Counted from the first letter of the stretch, positions 7,089 to 16,861 are shown. The stretch is 64,000 nucleotides of DNA from an uncultured Prevotellaceae bacterium (GCA_902774795.1 CACYKA010000015.1:1-64000); one strand, 5' to 3'. Program-made: numbers and translations. The notes: a model not told the origin generated them from the sequence alone.

Positions 7089-10000
7089 TTAGTAGTCGCG
7101 CTGGATGTCGGCAATCTTCTCGTGCAGCTTCTTCATCTGCTCTTCCTGCAGAACGCGCTTGTACTCGATAGGTACTACCTGTACGAACTCCTCGCAGTAG
7201 TGGCTCCAATTGTCGAGCATACGACCAGCCAATGCAGAACCTGTATGCAGGTAATGCTGACGGATGAGTTCGAGCAGTTCCTTGCGTGATACGCTGTCCT
7301 CAACCAAGTTGATTTCAACCATATCCATATTACAGAAGTAGTCGAAAGTATGGTCAGGATCATAGACGTAAGCCACACCGCCTGACATACCAGCGGCGAA
7401 GTTGCGACCAGTCTTGCCCAGCACGACGACACGTCCACCAGTCATATACTCGCAGCAGTGGTCACCAGCACCTTCAATCACAGCAATGGCACCAGAGTTA
7501 CGCACACCAAAGCGCTCACCCACCTTACCATTGATATAAAGTTCACCAGAAGTGGCACCATACAGACCAGTGTTACCGGCGATGATGTTATCCTCGGCGT
7601 GGAAATCCTCACCACTGCGGGCTGGAGGCAGAATTGAGATGCGACCGCCTGAGAGGCCCTTTCCAAAATAGTCGTTACACTCACCCTCGAGCTTCAGGTT
7701 CACACCCTTCACTGCAAAAGCGCCGAAGCTCTGACCTGCCGAACCCTTGAACTTGATGTTGATAGTGTTATCTGGCAGACCCGCCTCACCATATTTCTTG
7801 GCGATGACTCCTGAGAGCATTGTAGTAACGGCACGGTCGGTATTCTTGATGGTGTAGTCGAGTATAATCTCCTCCTGGCTGTCGATAGCCTTCTGTGCAG
7901 CCTTGATAATCTCCTCATCCTTCACACCGCTGACCTTGGTGAATGCACCACGATTCCAGAACATTGCCTTATCTGTGTCAGGCCTATGCAGCAGACGTGC
8001 AAAGTCGATAGTCTTCTGCTTATCAGTAGCATTTGTTGTGTCAATCTCTATCAGCTCTGTGTGACCAATAATCTCTTTCAGGCTCTTCACACCTATCTCG
8101 CTGAGGTACTCACGCACCTGCTCTGCCAAGAAGGTGAAGAAGTTTACGACATACTCGGCACGACCCTCGAAGTGCTTGCGCAGTTCAGGATTCTGAGTTG
8201 CCACACCCATCGGACAGGTATTAGTGTTACACTTACGCATCATAACACAGCCCAACACAATCAGCGGCAGTGTACCGAACGAGAACTCGTCAGCACCAAG
8301 CATCGCCATGATGATGACATCCTTAGCAGTCTTCAGCTGTCCGTCGGTCTGCAGGCGTACCTGATTACGCAGGCCGTTGATAACCAATGTCTGCTGAGTC
8401 TCAGCGAGACCGATCTCAGGACTTATACCTGCGAAACGCATAGAACTTGCAGGGCTGGCACCAGTACCACCTTCGGCACCGCTGATGACAATCAGGTCGG
8501 CCTTAGCCTTAGCGACACCCGCAGCGATGGTTCCTACACCACTCTCGGCTACCAGTTTTACGCTGACAGCAGCTGTCGGATTGATATTCTTCAGGTCGAA
8601 GATGAGCTGAGCCAAGTCTTCGATTGAGTAAATGTCATGATGTGGTGGTGGCGAGATGAGCGAGATGCCAGGAATAGCATTACGAGTCTTGGCGATAATC
8701 TCGTTGACCTTGAAACCAGGCAGCTGTCCGCCCTCACCAGGTTTTGCTCCTTGTGCCACCTTAATCTGTATTTCCTCAGCATTCACCAGATACTCGGCTG
8801 TCACGCCAAAACGTCCTGATGCAATCTGCTTTGTCTTACTGCTCAGACTTACACCGTCAACCTCGTTATGATAGCGGGCGTTGTCTTCACCACCCTCTCC
8901 GGTGTTGCTTCGTGCGCCAAGTTTGTTCATAGCCAAAGCCAGTGCTTCGTGAGCCTCGATGCTCAGAGCACCAAAGCTCATGGCACCCGTTACGAAATGC
9001 TTCACGATACTCTCTACTGACTCAACCTCCTCGATAGGTGTTGGCTTGGCAGCCTTCTTGAATTTGAAGAAGTCGCGGATGAATATCGGGCTCTCCTTCT
9101 CATCGACCTGAGCAGCCCACTCCTTGAATTTCTTATAGCTACCCAGACGTGTGGCCAACTGCAAGTTAGCAATCGTCTCAGGATTCCATGCATGCTTTAT
9201 ACCGTCCTTACGCCAAGCAAACTGACCGTTATTAGGAAGTGAAGAGTGAAGAGTGAAGAGTGAAGAATTAGCTACCGCCATTCCTTGTTCGTGCAGACGG
9301 ATAGCATCGCGAGCGATTTCCTTCAGCCCTACACCGCCAATGGTGCTGACCTCTGTGCCGAAGTAGCGACGCAACAGGTCTTCGCTCAAACCAATGCTCT
9401 CGAAAATCTTAGCACCACGATAAGAGCGGATGGTAGAGATACCCATCTTACTCATAATCTTCTTCAGACCCTTATCAACAGCCTTGATATAGTGAGCCTC
9501 TGCGGTAGCGTAATCTTCCTGAATCTTTCCTCGTTTTACGAGGTCGTCGAGTACAGCGAATGTCATATAAGGACAAATAGCACTTGCGCCATAGCCCAGC
9601 AGCAGAGCAGCATGCATCACCTCACGAATCTCACCGCTCTCGACAATCAGGGCAGTCTGCACTCGCTTGCCCACGCTGATAAGATAGTGGTGAACAGCAC
9701 TTACTGCCAACAATGATGGGATAGCCGCATGCTTGTCATCGATGTCGCGATCGCTCAGTATGATGTAGTTGACGCCCTCGTCAACGCTGGTCTCTGCATC
9801 ATGGCACAGTTTTTCAAGAGCCTTACGCAGACCTTCCTCGCCCTGTGACATTTCGAAGAGCATAGCCAACTTCTGGGTCTTGAAGCCCTTATAGCGGATG
9901 TTGCAAAGTATATCGAGCTGTGTATTGGTCAGCACAGGCTGTGGCAGACGCACCATCTTACAGTTCGATGCATCTGGTGTCAGGATGTTTGTGCCGACAG

Positions 10001-11609
10001 CACCGATGTATTCTGTCAGACTCATCACCAGTTCCTCACGGATTGGGTCAATAGCAGGGTTGGTCACCTGTGCAAACTGCTGACGGAAGTAGTTGAACAG
10101 CACCTGTGGACGGTCTGAAATGACTGCCAGCGGTGTGTCGTTACCCATAGCTGCTACAGGCTCCTGTCCTGCTGTAGCCATTGGAACGATGGTCTTGTCG
10201 ATATCCTCCTGACCGAAGCCGAAGGTCACCAGTTTCTGCTCATAGTCCTTCACGCTGTTATCAACGTGACGACCGCTTTTCAGCTTCTCCAGCTGCACAC
10301 GGTTCTCGTTCAGCCATTCGCGATAAGGATGAGCCTTAGCAAGTTTTTCCTTGATTTCACCATCATAGTATATCTTACCCTCCTGGGTATCGATAAGCAG
10401 AATCTTACCTGGCTGCAGGCGGCCTTTGCTCACTACGTCGCTTGGCTCAAAGTCCATCACACCGACCTCACTGGCTACCACCATCATGCCACTCTTGGTA
10501 ATGGTATAACGGCTTGGACGAAGACCGTTCCTGTCGAGCATTCCACCAGCATAGCGACCATCGCTGAAGAGCAGCGCTGCAGGACCGTCCCAAGGCTCCA
10601 TCAGAATAGAATGATACTCATAGAAAGCCTTCAGGTCTTCGCTGATAGGATTCTTGTCGTTAAAGCTCTCAGGCACCAGAACAGCCATTGCCTGTGGCAG
10701 ACTGAGGCCACTCAGCATCAAGAACTCAAAGACGTTGTCGAGTGAAGCTGAGTCACTCATACCCTCCTGCACGATTGGGCGCAGGTCCTTGATGTCACCC
10801 AGAGCCTCGCTGTTAAGCACGCTCTCACGGGCCTTCATCCAACCACGGTTACCACGAATGGTATTTATCTCTCCGTTGTGAGCCAACAAGCGGAAAGGCT
10901 GGGCCAGTTTCCACTTTGGGAATGTGTTTGTGCTGAATCGTGAATGAACCAGCGCCAGTCCGCTTGTAAAATTATTATTAGAAAGATCGGGGAAATAGCG
11001 ACGCAGCTGTCCGCTGGTCAGCATTCCCTTGTAGATGATATTCTTGTTCGACAGCGAGCAGATATAAAAGTCCTCGTTGTCCACACGATTTTCAATGCGT
11101 TTGCGCACCTTATATAATATACGCTCAAGCACAGGCACATCATCATCAGCGATGCCTGTTACGAAAATCTGCTTGATATCGGGCTCTACTTCGCGAGCTG
11201 CTGCACCCAGAACCTCTGGGTTAGTCGGCACAGCCCTCAGATGCATCAGTGTCAGTCCCTCACGCTCGATTTCCTCAATCATCACGCTCAGAATGTCCTG
11301 CTGCTGCTTTTCATCCTTTGGCAGGAATACCAATCCCGTACCATATTTTCCCTTTTCAGGAACAGGGATACCTTGAAGAAGAATAAATTCATGAGGAATC
11401 TGCACCATAATACCAGCGCCGTCACCCGTCTTGTCACGGGTCTCAGCACCACGATGCTCCATATTCTCCAATACCCTCAAAGCATTGTCAACAAGATCAT
11501 GGCTTTTTCCACCATGTATATTAACAATCATGCCCACACCACAAGCGTCATGTTCATAGCTGCTTTGGTATAGCCCTTGACATTGTTCTTGAAGTTTACT
11601 TTTTGTCAT
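7089..11609 (-). CDS. gltB: glutamate synthase large subunit
   Basis: Transfers the glutamine amide to 2-oxoglutarate. The start at 11609 (MTKSKLQEQCQG) has a good AAGGA site and is chosen over the ATG at 11672, giving 1506 residues. The N-terminal nucleophile cysteine is in YEHDACGVGMIV after a short propeptide. The FMN/synthase part shows SSMRFAGISPEIGLAETQQT, the iron-sulfur region has CVMMRKCNTNTCPMGVATQN, and the C-terminal beta-helix (SAGQSFGAFAVKG) is complete. An in-frame repeat insert (ANSSLFTLHSSLPNN) lies at residues ~780-791 just before the YRWRKxGE-like segment. It is divergent from amtB. Confidence 0.97.
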   Translation of the reverse strand: MTKSKLQEQCQGLYQSSYEHDACGVGMIVNIHGGKSHDLVDNALRVLENMEHRGAETRDKTGDGAGIMVQIPHEFILLQGIPVPEKGKYGTGLVFLPKDEKQQQDILSVMIEEIEREGLTLMHLRAVPTNPEVLGAAAREVEPDIKQIFVTGIADDDVPVLERILYKVRKRIENRVDNEDFYICSLSNKNIIYKGMLTSGQLRRYFPDLSNNNFTSGLALVHSRFSTNTFPKWKLAQPFRLLAHNGEINTIRGNRGWMKARESVLNSEALGDIKDLRPIVQEGMSDSASLDNVFEFLMLSGLSLPQAMAVLVPESFNDKNPISEDLKAFYEYHSILMEPWDGPAALLFSDGRYAGGMLDRNGLRPSRYTITKSGMMVVASEVGVMDFEPSDVVSKGRLQPGKILLIDTQEGKIYYDGEIKEKLAKAHPYREWLNENRVQLEKLKSGRHVDNSVKDYEQKLVTFGFGQEDIDKTIVPMATAGQEPVAAMGNDTPLAVISDRPQVLFNYFRQQFAQVTNPAIDPIREELVMSLTEYIGAVGTNILTPDASNCKMVRLPQPVLTNTQLDILCNIRYKGFKTQKLAMLFEMSQGEEGLRKALEKLCHDAETSVDEGVNYIILSDRDIDDKHAAIPSLLAVSAVHHYLISVGKRVQTALIVESGEIREVMHAALLLGYGASAICPYMTFAVLDDLVKRGKIQEDYATAEAHYIKAVDKGLKKIMSKMGISTIRSYRGAKIFESIGLSEDLLRRYFGTEVSTIGGVGLKEIARDAIRLHEQGMAVANSSLFTLHSSLPNNGQFAWRKDGIKHAWNPETIANLQLATRLGSYKKFKEWAAQVDEKESPIFIRDFFKFKKAAKPTPIEEVESVESIVKHFVTGAMSFGALSIEAHEALALAMNKLGARSNTGEGGEDNARYHNEVDGVSLSSKTKQIASGRFGVTAEYLVNAEEIQIKVAQGAKPGEGGQLPGFKVNEIIAKTRNAIPGISLISPPPHHDIYSIEDLAQLIFDLKNINPTAAVSVKLVAESGVGTIAAGVAKAKADLIVISGAEGGTGASPASSMRFAGISPEIGLAETQQTLVINGLRNQVRLQTDGQLKTAKDVIIMAMLGADEFSFGTLPLIVLGCVMMRKCNTNTCPMGVATQNPELRKHFEGRAEYVVNFFTFLAEQVREYLSEIGVKSLKEIIGHTELIEIDTTNATDKQKTIDFARLLHRPDTDKAMFWNRGAFTKVSGVKDEEIIKAAQKAIDSQEEIILDYTIKNTDRAVTTMLSGVIAKKYGEAGLPDNTINIKFKGSAGQSFGAFAVKGVNLKLEGECNDYFGKGLSGGRISILPPARSGEDFHAEDNIIAGNTGLYGATSGELYINGKVGERFGVRNSGAIAVIEGAGDHCCEYMTGGRVVVLGKTGRNFAAGMSGGVAYVYDPDHTFDYFCNMDMVEINLVEDSVSRKELLELIRQHYLHTGSALAGRMLDNWSHYCEEFVQVVPIEYKRVLQEEQMKKLHEKIADIQRDY
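9236..9269 (-). repeat. in-frame heptamer array inside gltB
   Basis: Four units of GAGTGAA on the plus strand, read by gltB as TTCACTC, encode NSSLFTLHSSL. The non-coding strand carries TGA every seven bases, while the gltB frame stays open. Nearly identical tracts occur in pyrG, asnB and carA. Confidence 0.9.
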
Positions 11610-11650
11610 ATTATCCTTACTTTTTCTTGCTTTATGTTCAAAACTGGGTG

Positions 11651-11658
11651 CAAAGGTA
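11651..11658 (-). promoter_or_regulatory. gltB -7 element
   Basis: TACCTTTG on the minus strand, about 42 bases upstream of the gltB ATG, matches TAnnTTTG. No -33 TTTG lies at the standard 19-21 spacing, which could mean an activator is needed. Confidence 0.45.
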
Positions 11659-11720
11659 TAACATTTGTTCAAATAATCAGGCCTTTTCTTTCTTTTTTTG
11701 TCATCAAATTTTCCATAAAT

Positions 11721-11786
11721 GACATTTTGCTCTAAATATATACATATTTAAGACAAGGTGTAAGCAAATCGCAGAAATTTTACACC
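11721..11786. promoter_or_regulatory. candidate operators between gltB and amtB
   Basis: GACATTTTGC at 11721-11730 is identical to the site at 3231-3240 near the glnN promoter. An inverted repeat GGTGTAA (11757-11763) / TTACACC (11780-11786) with a 16-base spacer lies beside it. The 344-base divergent region otherwise holds the two -7 elements and AT-rich DNA. Joint control of gltB and amtB from here is inference. Confidence 0.3.
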
Positions 11787-11867
11787 CAAAATTATCAAAA
11801 TGACACTTTAAGAAGATTTCTATACTCATTTTGACAAGATTTTTCTATTTTTTTAAACAAATTGTAT

Positions 11868-11875
11868 TACCTTTG
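11868..11875 (+). promoter_or_regulatory. amtB -7 element
   Basis: TACCTTTG matches the TAnnTTTG consensus, giving a leader of about 70 nt before the amtB ATG. I find no -33 TTTG at the standard spacing. Confidence 0.45.
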
Positions 11876-11953
11876 CACCGTCATTTAGCAAAATGGTATT
11901 CAAAAAGGATTGTTTATAGTTTATATTTATAAAATAAGGTAAAAGGAACAAGT

Positions 11954-13336
11954 ATGAAGATAAAGAAACGTTGGATAATCCTGATGACTGCAATGACTCT
12001 TATAGCTGTTGCAGGTCTGGCGGTGGGAGAACCATCTTTTGAATGTGACTGGTCAGTTATTTCTGCCGCTGATGTAGCGTGGCTTATTACAGCCACCATT
12101 TTTGTGCTTATGATGACACCAGGTCTGTCATTCTTCTATGGCGGCATGGTAGGTGCAAAGAACGTAATCTCAACAATGCTGCAGTCGTTTATAGCGATGG
12201 GCCTCATCTCCGTTCTATGGGTAGTTGTAGGTTTCTCACTATGTTTCGGCGATGACATCGGAGGTGTTATAGGCAATCCGCTGACATTCCTGATGTTCCA
12301 CGGTGTTGGCGGCGAGGTTTATACCACTCCTGCAGGCAACGTATTAGGCGGTGCAACAATCCCATTGGCTTTGTTTGCGCTGTTCCAGATGAAGTTTGCC
12401 ATCATCACGCCGTCGCTTATCACGGGTTCCTTTGCTGAGCGCGTGCGTTTCTCTGCATATATGTTCTTCATGATGTTTTTCTTCTTCGTCATCTACTGCC
12501 CGCTGGCACACATGACTTGGCATCCAGAAGGACTGTTCATGCGTTGGGGTGTTGTTGACTTTGCTGGTGGTATCGTCGTACACGCCTCATCTGGTGTGGC
12601 AGCTCTGGCAGGCGCCATCTATCTTGGACGACGCAGCACAGAGAAGAGCGAGCCTGCAAACATTCCTTTTGTATTACTTGGTGCAGCCCTGCTGTGGCTG
12701 GGATGGTTCGGATTCAACGCTGGTTCATCCCTTCATGCTGACGGACAGGCCGTAAAGGCATTCCTGAACACCAACACTGCTTCAGCAACAGCCATGATGA
12801 CATGGATATTCTTCGACTGCCTGCGTGGCCGAAAGCCATCTGCTATGGGTGCTGCCGTAGGTTGCGTGGTGGGTTTGGTGGCTATCACGCCATCAGCAGG
12901 CTACGTCACCGTAGGACAGAGTATCTTTATTGCCTTTGTGATAACGCTTATCTGTAACGTCGCAGTCTATTGGCGTTCACACACCAGCATTGACGATGCC
13001 CTCGACGTATTCCCAACTCACGGAACAGGCGGTATCTTCGGCACAGTACTGACAGGTATCTTCATTCAGGAGGGTCTGATAGCCGGCACATGGGAAGGCT
13101 TTGTGATTTTCCTCTACCACCTTCTGGCCATAGTGATAGTATTCGTCTATACCTTTGCCATGAGCTGGATAGGATACAAACTCATTGACTACATGATTCC
13201 ATTGCGTGTGTCCCCATACAGTGAAAAAGTCGGCCTCGACTTCTCACAGCACGACGAGCACTACGGCCTTGCCTACATAGACGAACGCGAGCTTGCAGAG
13301 TACGAGGAGCACCTGAAGGAGAAAAACAAGAAGTAA
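11954..13336 (+). CDS. amtB: ammonium transporter
   Basis: Inner-membrane Amt/Rh channel for ammonium uptake, 460 residues with about eleven hydrophobic segments. The pore histidines are visible in FAGGIVVHASSGVAAL and DVFPTHGTGGIFG, and the conserved Asp is in MRWGVVDFAGG. The start has an AAGGA ribosome site seven to eight bases upstream. It is divergent from gltB and begins the plus-strand run amtB-pyrG-purF-asnB-carAB. No glnK/PII gene adjoins it and no PII domain is fused, although amtB is usually paired with glnK. The stop codon opens a 7-nt TAA array that runs into pyrG. Confidence 0.96.
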   Translation: MKIKKRWIILMTAMTLIAVAGLAVGEPSFECDWSVISAADVAWLITATIFVLMMTPGLSFFYGGMVGAKNVISTMLQSFIAMGLISVLWVVVGFSLCFGDDIGGVIGNPLTFLMFHGVGGEVYTTPAGNVLGGATIPLALFALFQMKFAIITPSLITGSFAERVRFSAYMFFMMFFFFVIYCPLAHMTWHPEGLFMRWGVVDFAGGIVVHASSGVAALAGAIYLGRRSTEKSEPANIPFVLLGAALLWLGWFGFNAGSSLHADGQAVKAFLNTNTASATAMMTWIFFDCLRGRKPSAMGAAVGCVVGLVAITPSAGYVTVGQSIFIAFVITLICNVAVYWRSHTSIDDALDVFPTHGTGGIFGTVLTGIFIQEGLIAGTWEGFVIFLYHLLAIVIVFVYTFAMSWIGYKLIDYMIPLRVSPYSEKVGLDFSQHDEHYGLAYIDERELAEYEEHLKEKNKK

Positions 13337-13363
13337 GAAGTAAGAGGTAAGAGGTAAGATTAA
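13334..13363 (+). repeat. 7-nt stop-codon array at the amtB 3' end
   Basis: TAA lies at 13334 (the amtB stop), 13341, 13348 and 13355, exactly seven bases apart, with units TAAGAAG/TAAGAGG. One more TAA at 13361 overlaps the pyrG start. All three frames are closed between the two genes. Confidence 0.92.
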
Positions 13364-15036
13364 TGGCAGATACAAAATACATATTTATAACAGGCGGTGT
13401 GGTATCTTCATTAGGCAAGGGTATCATTTCCGCCAGTATAGGAAAACTGCTGCAGGCACGCGGCTACAAAGTAACCATCCAGAAGTTTGACCCATACATC
13501 AACATCGACCCTGGTACGCTGAACCCTTACGAGCACGGCGAGTGCTACGTGACGGAGGATGGTTTTGAGACCGACCTGGACCTGGGACACTACGAGCGCT
13601 TTACGGGTATCCACACGACACGGAACAACTCTGTCACAACAGGTCGCATCTACAAGACGGTGATAGACCGCGAGCGTCACGGCGACTATCTGGGCAAGAC
13701 CATTCAGGTAGTGCCGCATATCACAGATGAGATTAAGCGTCGCATGCTGAGAGAGGGATTAGACGAAGGCTTTGACTTCGTTATTACCGAGGTAGGCGGC
13801 ACCATCGGCGACATCGAGAGTGCACCGTTCATGGAGGCCATCCGTCAGCTGCGCTGGCAGTTGGGTCGCAATGCGGTATGCGTTCACCTTACCTATGTGC
13901 CTTACCTGAAAGCCGCCGATGAACTGAAGACTAAACCCACCCAGCACTCTGTTAAGGAACTGCAGGGAATGGGAATACAGCCAGACATTCTTGTACTGCG
14001 CACTGAGCGTCACCTTGACGATGCCATGCGTCTGAAGGTAGCATCATTTTGTAACGTTGACCTTGAATGTGTGGTACAGAGCGAGGATATGCCAAGCATC
14101 TATGAGGTACCTGTAAACATGCAGCACCAAGGACTGGATGCTGCCATCATGCGAAAGATTGGAATCCCTGTCGGTGAGACACCTGCCATGAAACCCTGGC
14201 ACGACTTCCTTGCCAAGCAGCGCAATGCCAAGCACGAGGTACATATCGGACTGGTCGGGAAATACGACCTGCAGGATGCATATAAGAGCATCCGCGAGAG
14301 TCTTAATCTGGCTGGCATATATAATGATGTGAAAGCAAAACTGCACTTTGTAAATAGCGAAGAGATAACCAAGCAGAACGTTTCCGAGAAGCTCAGCGGA
14401 CTGCAGGGCATTGTGATTTGTCCTGGATTTGGCCAGCGTGGTATCGAGGGAAAGATAATCGCTGCCGAATATACTCGCACACACGACATCCCAACTTTCG
14501 GAATCTGTCTGGGTATGCAGATGATGGTGATAGAATTTGCCCGCAACGTCTTGGGTTACAAGGACGCCACAAGTGCCGAGTTTGCAGACTCCCCTCTTTC
14601 ACTCCCCTCTCACTCCTCTTCTTCACTCCCCTCTCATTATGTCATCGACATGATGGAGGAGCAGAAGAGCATTACTGAAATGGGTGGCACTATGCGACTG
14701 GGAGCCTACGAGTGCGAACTGCGAGAGGGAAGCAGAGTAGCAGAAGCATATACGGCGGCAGCTAATTCTTCACTCTTCACTCTTCACTCTTCACTTACAA
14801 TCAAGGAACGTCACCGCCATCGCTACGAGTTCAACAACAAATATCAGGAGGAGTATGAGAAGAACGGCATGAAATGCGTCGGCATAAACCCTGCCGCAAA
14901 TCTTGTGGAGATAGTGGAGATACCAGAAAAGAAATGGTATATCGGCACTCAGTTCCACCCCGAGTATTCGTCAACAGTGCTGCATCCGCATCCGCTGTTT
15001 ATGAGCTTCATTCGGACATGCAAAAAAGATACCTAG
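13363..15036 (+). CDS. pyrG: CTP synthase
   Basis: Makes CTP from UTP, ATP and glutamine. The N-terminal synthetase domain (residues 1-~270) begins KYIFITGGVVSSLGKGI and contains the Walker-like loop. The C-terminal class I glutaminase has its nucleophile in FGICLGMQMMVIEF and the His/Glu pair in TQFHPEYSS. Length is 557 residues, slightly over the usual ~535-545. The excess lies in two repeat-derived inserts in the glutaminase domain at residues ~409-426 and ~467-478. Both replace loops: one before the IDMMEEQK segment and one just before KERHRHRYEFN. It follows amtB by 26 bases. Confidence 0.96.
   Translation: MADTKYIFITGGVVSSLGKGIISASIGKLLQARGYKVTIQKFDPYINIDPGTLNPYEHGECYVTEDGFETDLDLGHYERFTGIHTTRNNSVTTGRIYKTVIDRERHGDYLGKTIQVVPHITDEIKRRMLREGLDEGFDFVITEVGGTIGDIESAPFMEAIRQLRWQLGRNAVCVHLTYVPYLKAADELKTKPTQHSVKELQGMGIQPDILVLRTERHLDDAMRLKVASFCNVDLECVVQSEDMPSIYEVPVNMQHQGLDAAIMRKIGIPVGETPAMKPWHDFLAKQRNAKHEVHIGLVGKYDLQDAYKSIRESLNLAGIYNDVKAKLHFVNSEEITKQNVSEKLSGLQGIVICPGFGQRGIEGKIIAAEYTRTHDIPTFGICLGMQMMVIEFARNVLGYKDATSAEFADSPLSLPSHSSSSLPSHYVIDMMEEQKSITEMGGTMRLGAYECELREGSRVAEAYTAAANSSLFTLHSSLTIKERHRHRYEFNNKYQEEYEKNGMKCVGINPAANLVEIVEIPEKKWYIGTQFHPEYSSTVLHPHPLFMSFIRTCKKDT
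14589..14638 (+). repeat. in-frame CTCACTCCC repeat inside pyrG
   Basis: Four units related to TTTCACTCCCCTCT encode a Ser/Leu/Pro-rich loop (DSPLSLPSHSSSSLPSH). The opposite strand reads GGGAGTGA repeatedly. The same unit forms the carA-carB junction at 19765-19816. Confidence 0.85.
14763..14796 (+). repeat. in-frame heptamer array inside pyrG
   Basis: Four CTTCACT units encode ANSSLFTLHSSL immediately before the conserved ERHRHRYEFN motif. Base for base it is nearly the same as the tracts in asnB, carA and gltB. Confidence 0.9.
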
Positions 15037-15088
15037 GTAAGTTAGGATAAGATACCTAGGTAAGTTAGGATAAGATACCTAGGTAAGA
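15028..15088 (+). repeat. 23-nt tandem repeat overlapping the pyrG stop
   Basis: About 2.6 copies of a 23-nt unit beginning AGATACCTAGGTAAGTTAGG. Each copy holds two TAG and two TAA triplets in differing frames, and the first TAG is the pyrG stop (15034-15036). Confidence 0.9.
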
Positions 15089-15121
15089 TTTTTAAAGGTA
15101 TTAGAACAGTCAAAAATAACA

Positions 15122-16861
15122 ATGGAACAACTGAAGCATGAGTGTGGTGTTGCAATGATTCGCCTCCTGAAACCCTTGGGGTTTTATGAGCGGAAATACG
15201 GCACGCGGAAATATGGGCTGAACAAACTCTATCTGATGATGGAGAAGCAGCACAACCGTGGGCAGGAGGGCGCCGGCATTGCTTGCGTAAACCTCGATGC
15301 CCCCGTAGGTCATGAGTACATGTTCCGTGAGCGTGCCGAGGGCAAGGATGCCATAACGGAAATCTTCAAGAATGTCGATTCTTCCTTTGTCGGTCAATTA
15401 TACATGGGCCACTTGCGCTATTCCACTACTGGTAAGAGCGGAATACAGTTTGTGCACCCTTTCATGCGCCGCAACAACTGGCGCGCCAAGAACCTCATCC
15501 TCTGTGGCAATTTCAATATGACCAACATCGACGAGGTCTTCCTGTTTCTTACGGCACATGGGCAGTCGCCACGCATCTACGGCGACTCCTACATCACCCT
15601 CGAGCTGATGGGCCACCGCCTCGACCGCGAAGTGGAGCGTCTTTATCAGGAGGCATACAGAATGGGACTCAGAGGTACACACATAACCCATCACATCGAA
15701 GACCGTATCGAGATAGCAAACGTACTGCGCACCACCATGCCTCATTTTGACGGAGGCTACGTAATGTGCGGACAGACTGGCAGCGGTGAGATGTTTGCCA
15801 TCCGCGACCCATGGGGCATAAGGCCTGCATTCTGGTATCAGGATGATGAAATCGTGGTACTGGCTTCTGAGCGACCTGTCATACAGACTTGTTTCGACCT
15901 GAAGGCAGACGACATCCATGAACTTCTGCCTGGTCAGTCGCTCATAGTCCGCAAGAACGGCGAGAGCTGCCTGGAGCAGATTATCCCTTCCAAAAAGATG
16001 AGCGCATGCTCTTTCGAGCGTATATACTTCAGCCGTGGCAATGACAAGGATATCTACCAGGAACGCAAGTGCCTTGGAGAGCAGCTGATGCCGGCAATCA
16101 TGAAAGCCATCGACAATGACGTGCCACATACTGTCTTCTCCTTCATCCCAAACACAGCAGAGGTTGCATTCTATGGCATGACAGACGGCATACGCAAGCT
16201 CTGTAACAACGTAAGAATCGAGAAGGTGGTGTGGAAAGACATCAAGTTGCGCACCTTCATCAGCGACGGTAATGAGCGCAACGACCTTGCTGCCCACGTT
16301 TATGACATAACCTACGGCTCCCTCGAAGCCAACAAGGACAACCTCGTCATCATCGATGACTCAATAGTGCGCGGTACGACCCTGAAGGAGAGCATCTTCA
16401 AAATTCTCGACCGCCTGCATCCAAAGAAGATTGTCATGGTGTCCAGCTCGCCGCAGATACGCTACCCCGACTACTACGGCATCGACATGTCTCACCTCGA
16501 GGAGCTGTGCGCCTTCCGGGCAACAATAGCACTCATCAAGGAGCGTGGCATGCAGCAGATAATTGCGGACACATACTCTCTCTGCAAGTCCGACCCTATG
16601 TCAGACAACCATGTGCGCAGAATCTACGCCCCATTCACCATCAACGAGATAAACCGAAAAATCGTGGAGATGCTTCGTCCGGAAGGTATGCAAACGCCAA
16701 TAGAACTTGTATTCCAAAGCATCGAGGGTCTGCATCAGGCTTGCCCTAATCATCCAGGCGACTGGTACTTCACAGGCCACTACCCCACCCCTGGCGGCAT
16801 CCGCATGGTGAACCAGGCATTCATACACTACGTAGAAGACATACTAAAATTACAATTATAA
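15122..16861 (+). CDS. purF: amidophosphoribosyltransferase (PurF family)
   Basis: Class II glutamine amidotransferase fused to a PRTase, the first committed step of purine synthesis. The nucleophile cysteine is residue 8 (KHECGVAMI), so a short leader precedes it. The PRPP-binding loop is LVIIDDSIVRGTTLKES. At 579 residues it is longer than E. coli PurF (~505), with extra segments in the glutaminase half. I remember long PurF-like proteins of this type from Bacteroidales, but distinguishing the main PurF from a paralog needs a whole genome. Downstream asnB starts 15 bases after its stop, indicating cotranscription. Confidence 0.8.
   Translation: MEQLKHECGVAMIRLLKPLGFYERKYGTRKYGLNKLYLMMEKQHNRGQEGAGIACVNLDAPVGHEYMFRERAEGKDAITEIFKNVDSSFVGQLYMGHLRYSTTGKSGIQFVHPFMRRNNWRAKNLILCGNFNMTNIDEVFLFLTAHGQSPRIYGDSYITLELMGHRLDREVERLYQEAYRMGLRGTHITHHIEDRIEIANVLRTTMPHFDGGYVMCGQTGSGEMFAIRDPWGIRPAFWYQDDEIVVLASERPVIQTCFDLKADDIHELLPGQSLIVRKNGESCLEQIIPSKKMSACSFERIYFSRGNDKDIYQERKCLGEQLMPAIMKAIDNDVPHTVFSFIPNTAEVAFYGMTDGIRKLCNNVRIEKVVWKDIKLRTFISDGNERNDLAAHVYDITYGSLEANKDNLVIIDDSIVRGTTLKESIFKILDRLHPKKIVMVSSSPQIRYPDYYGIDMSHLEELCAFRATIALIKERGMQQIIADTYSLCKSDPMSDNHVRRIYAPFTINEINRKIVEMLRPEGMQTPIELVFQSIEGLHQACPNHPGDWYFTGHYPTPGGIRMVNQAFIHYVEDILKLQL

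Noticed and set aside
7084..7209. Longer N-terminus for GltD
   Set aside because: The extra 42 residues overlap the end of gltB and have no family character; MGNPKAFLEI is the normal start.
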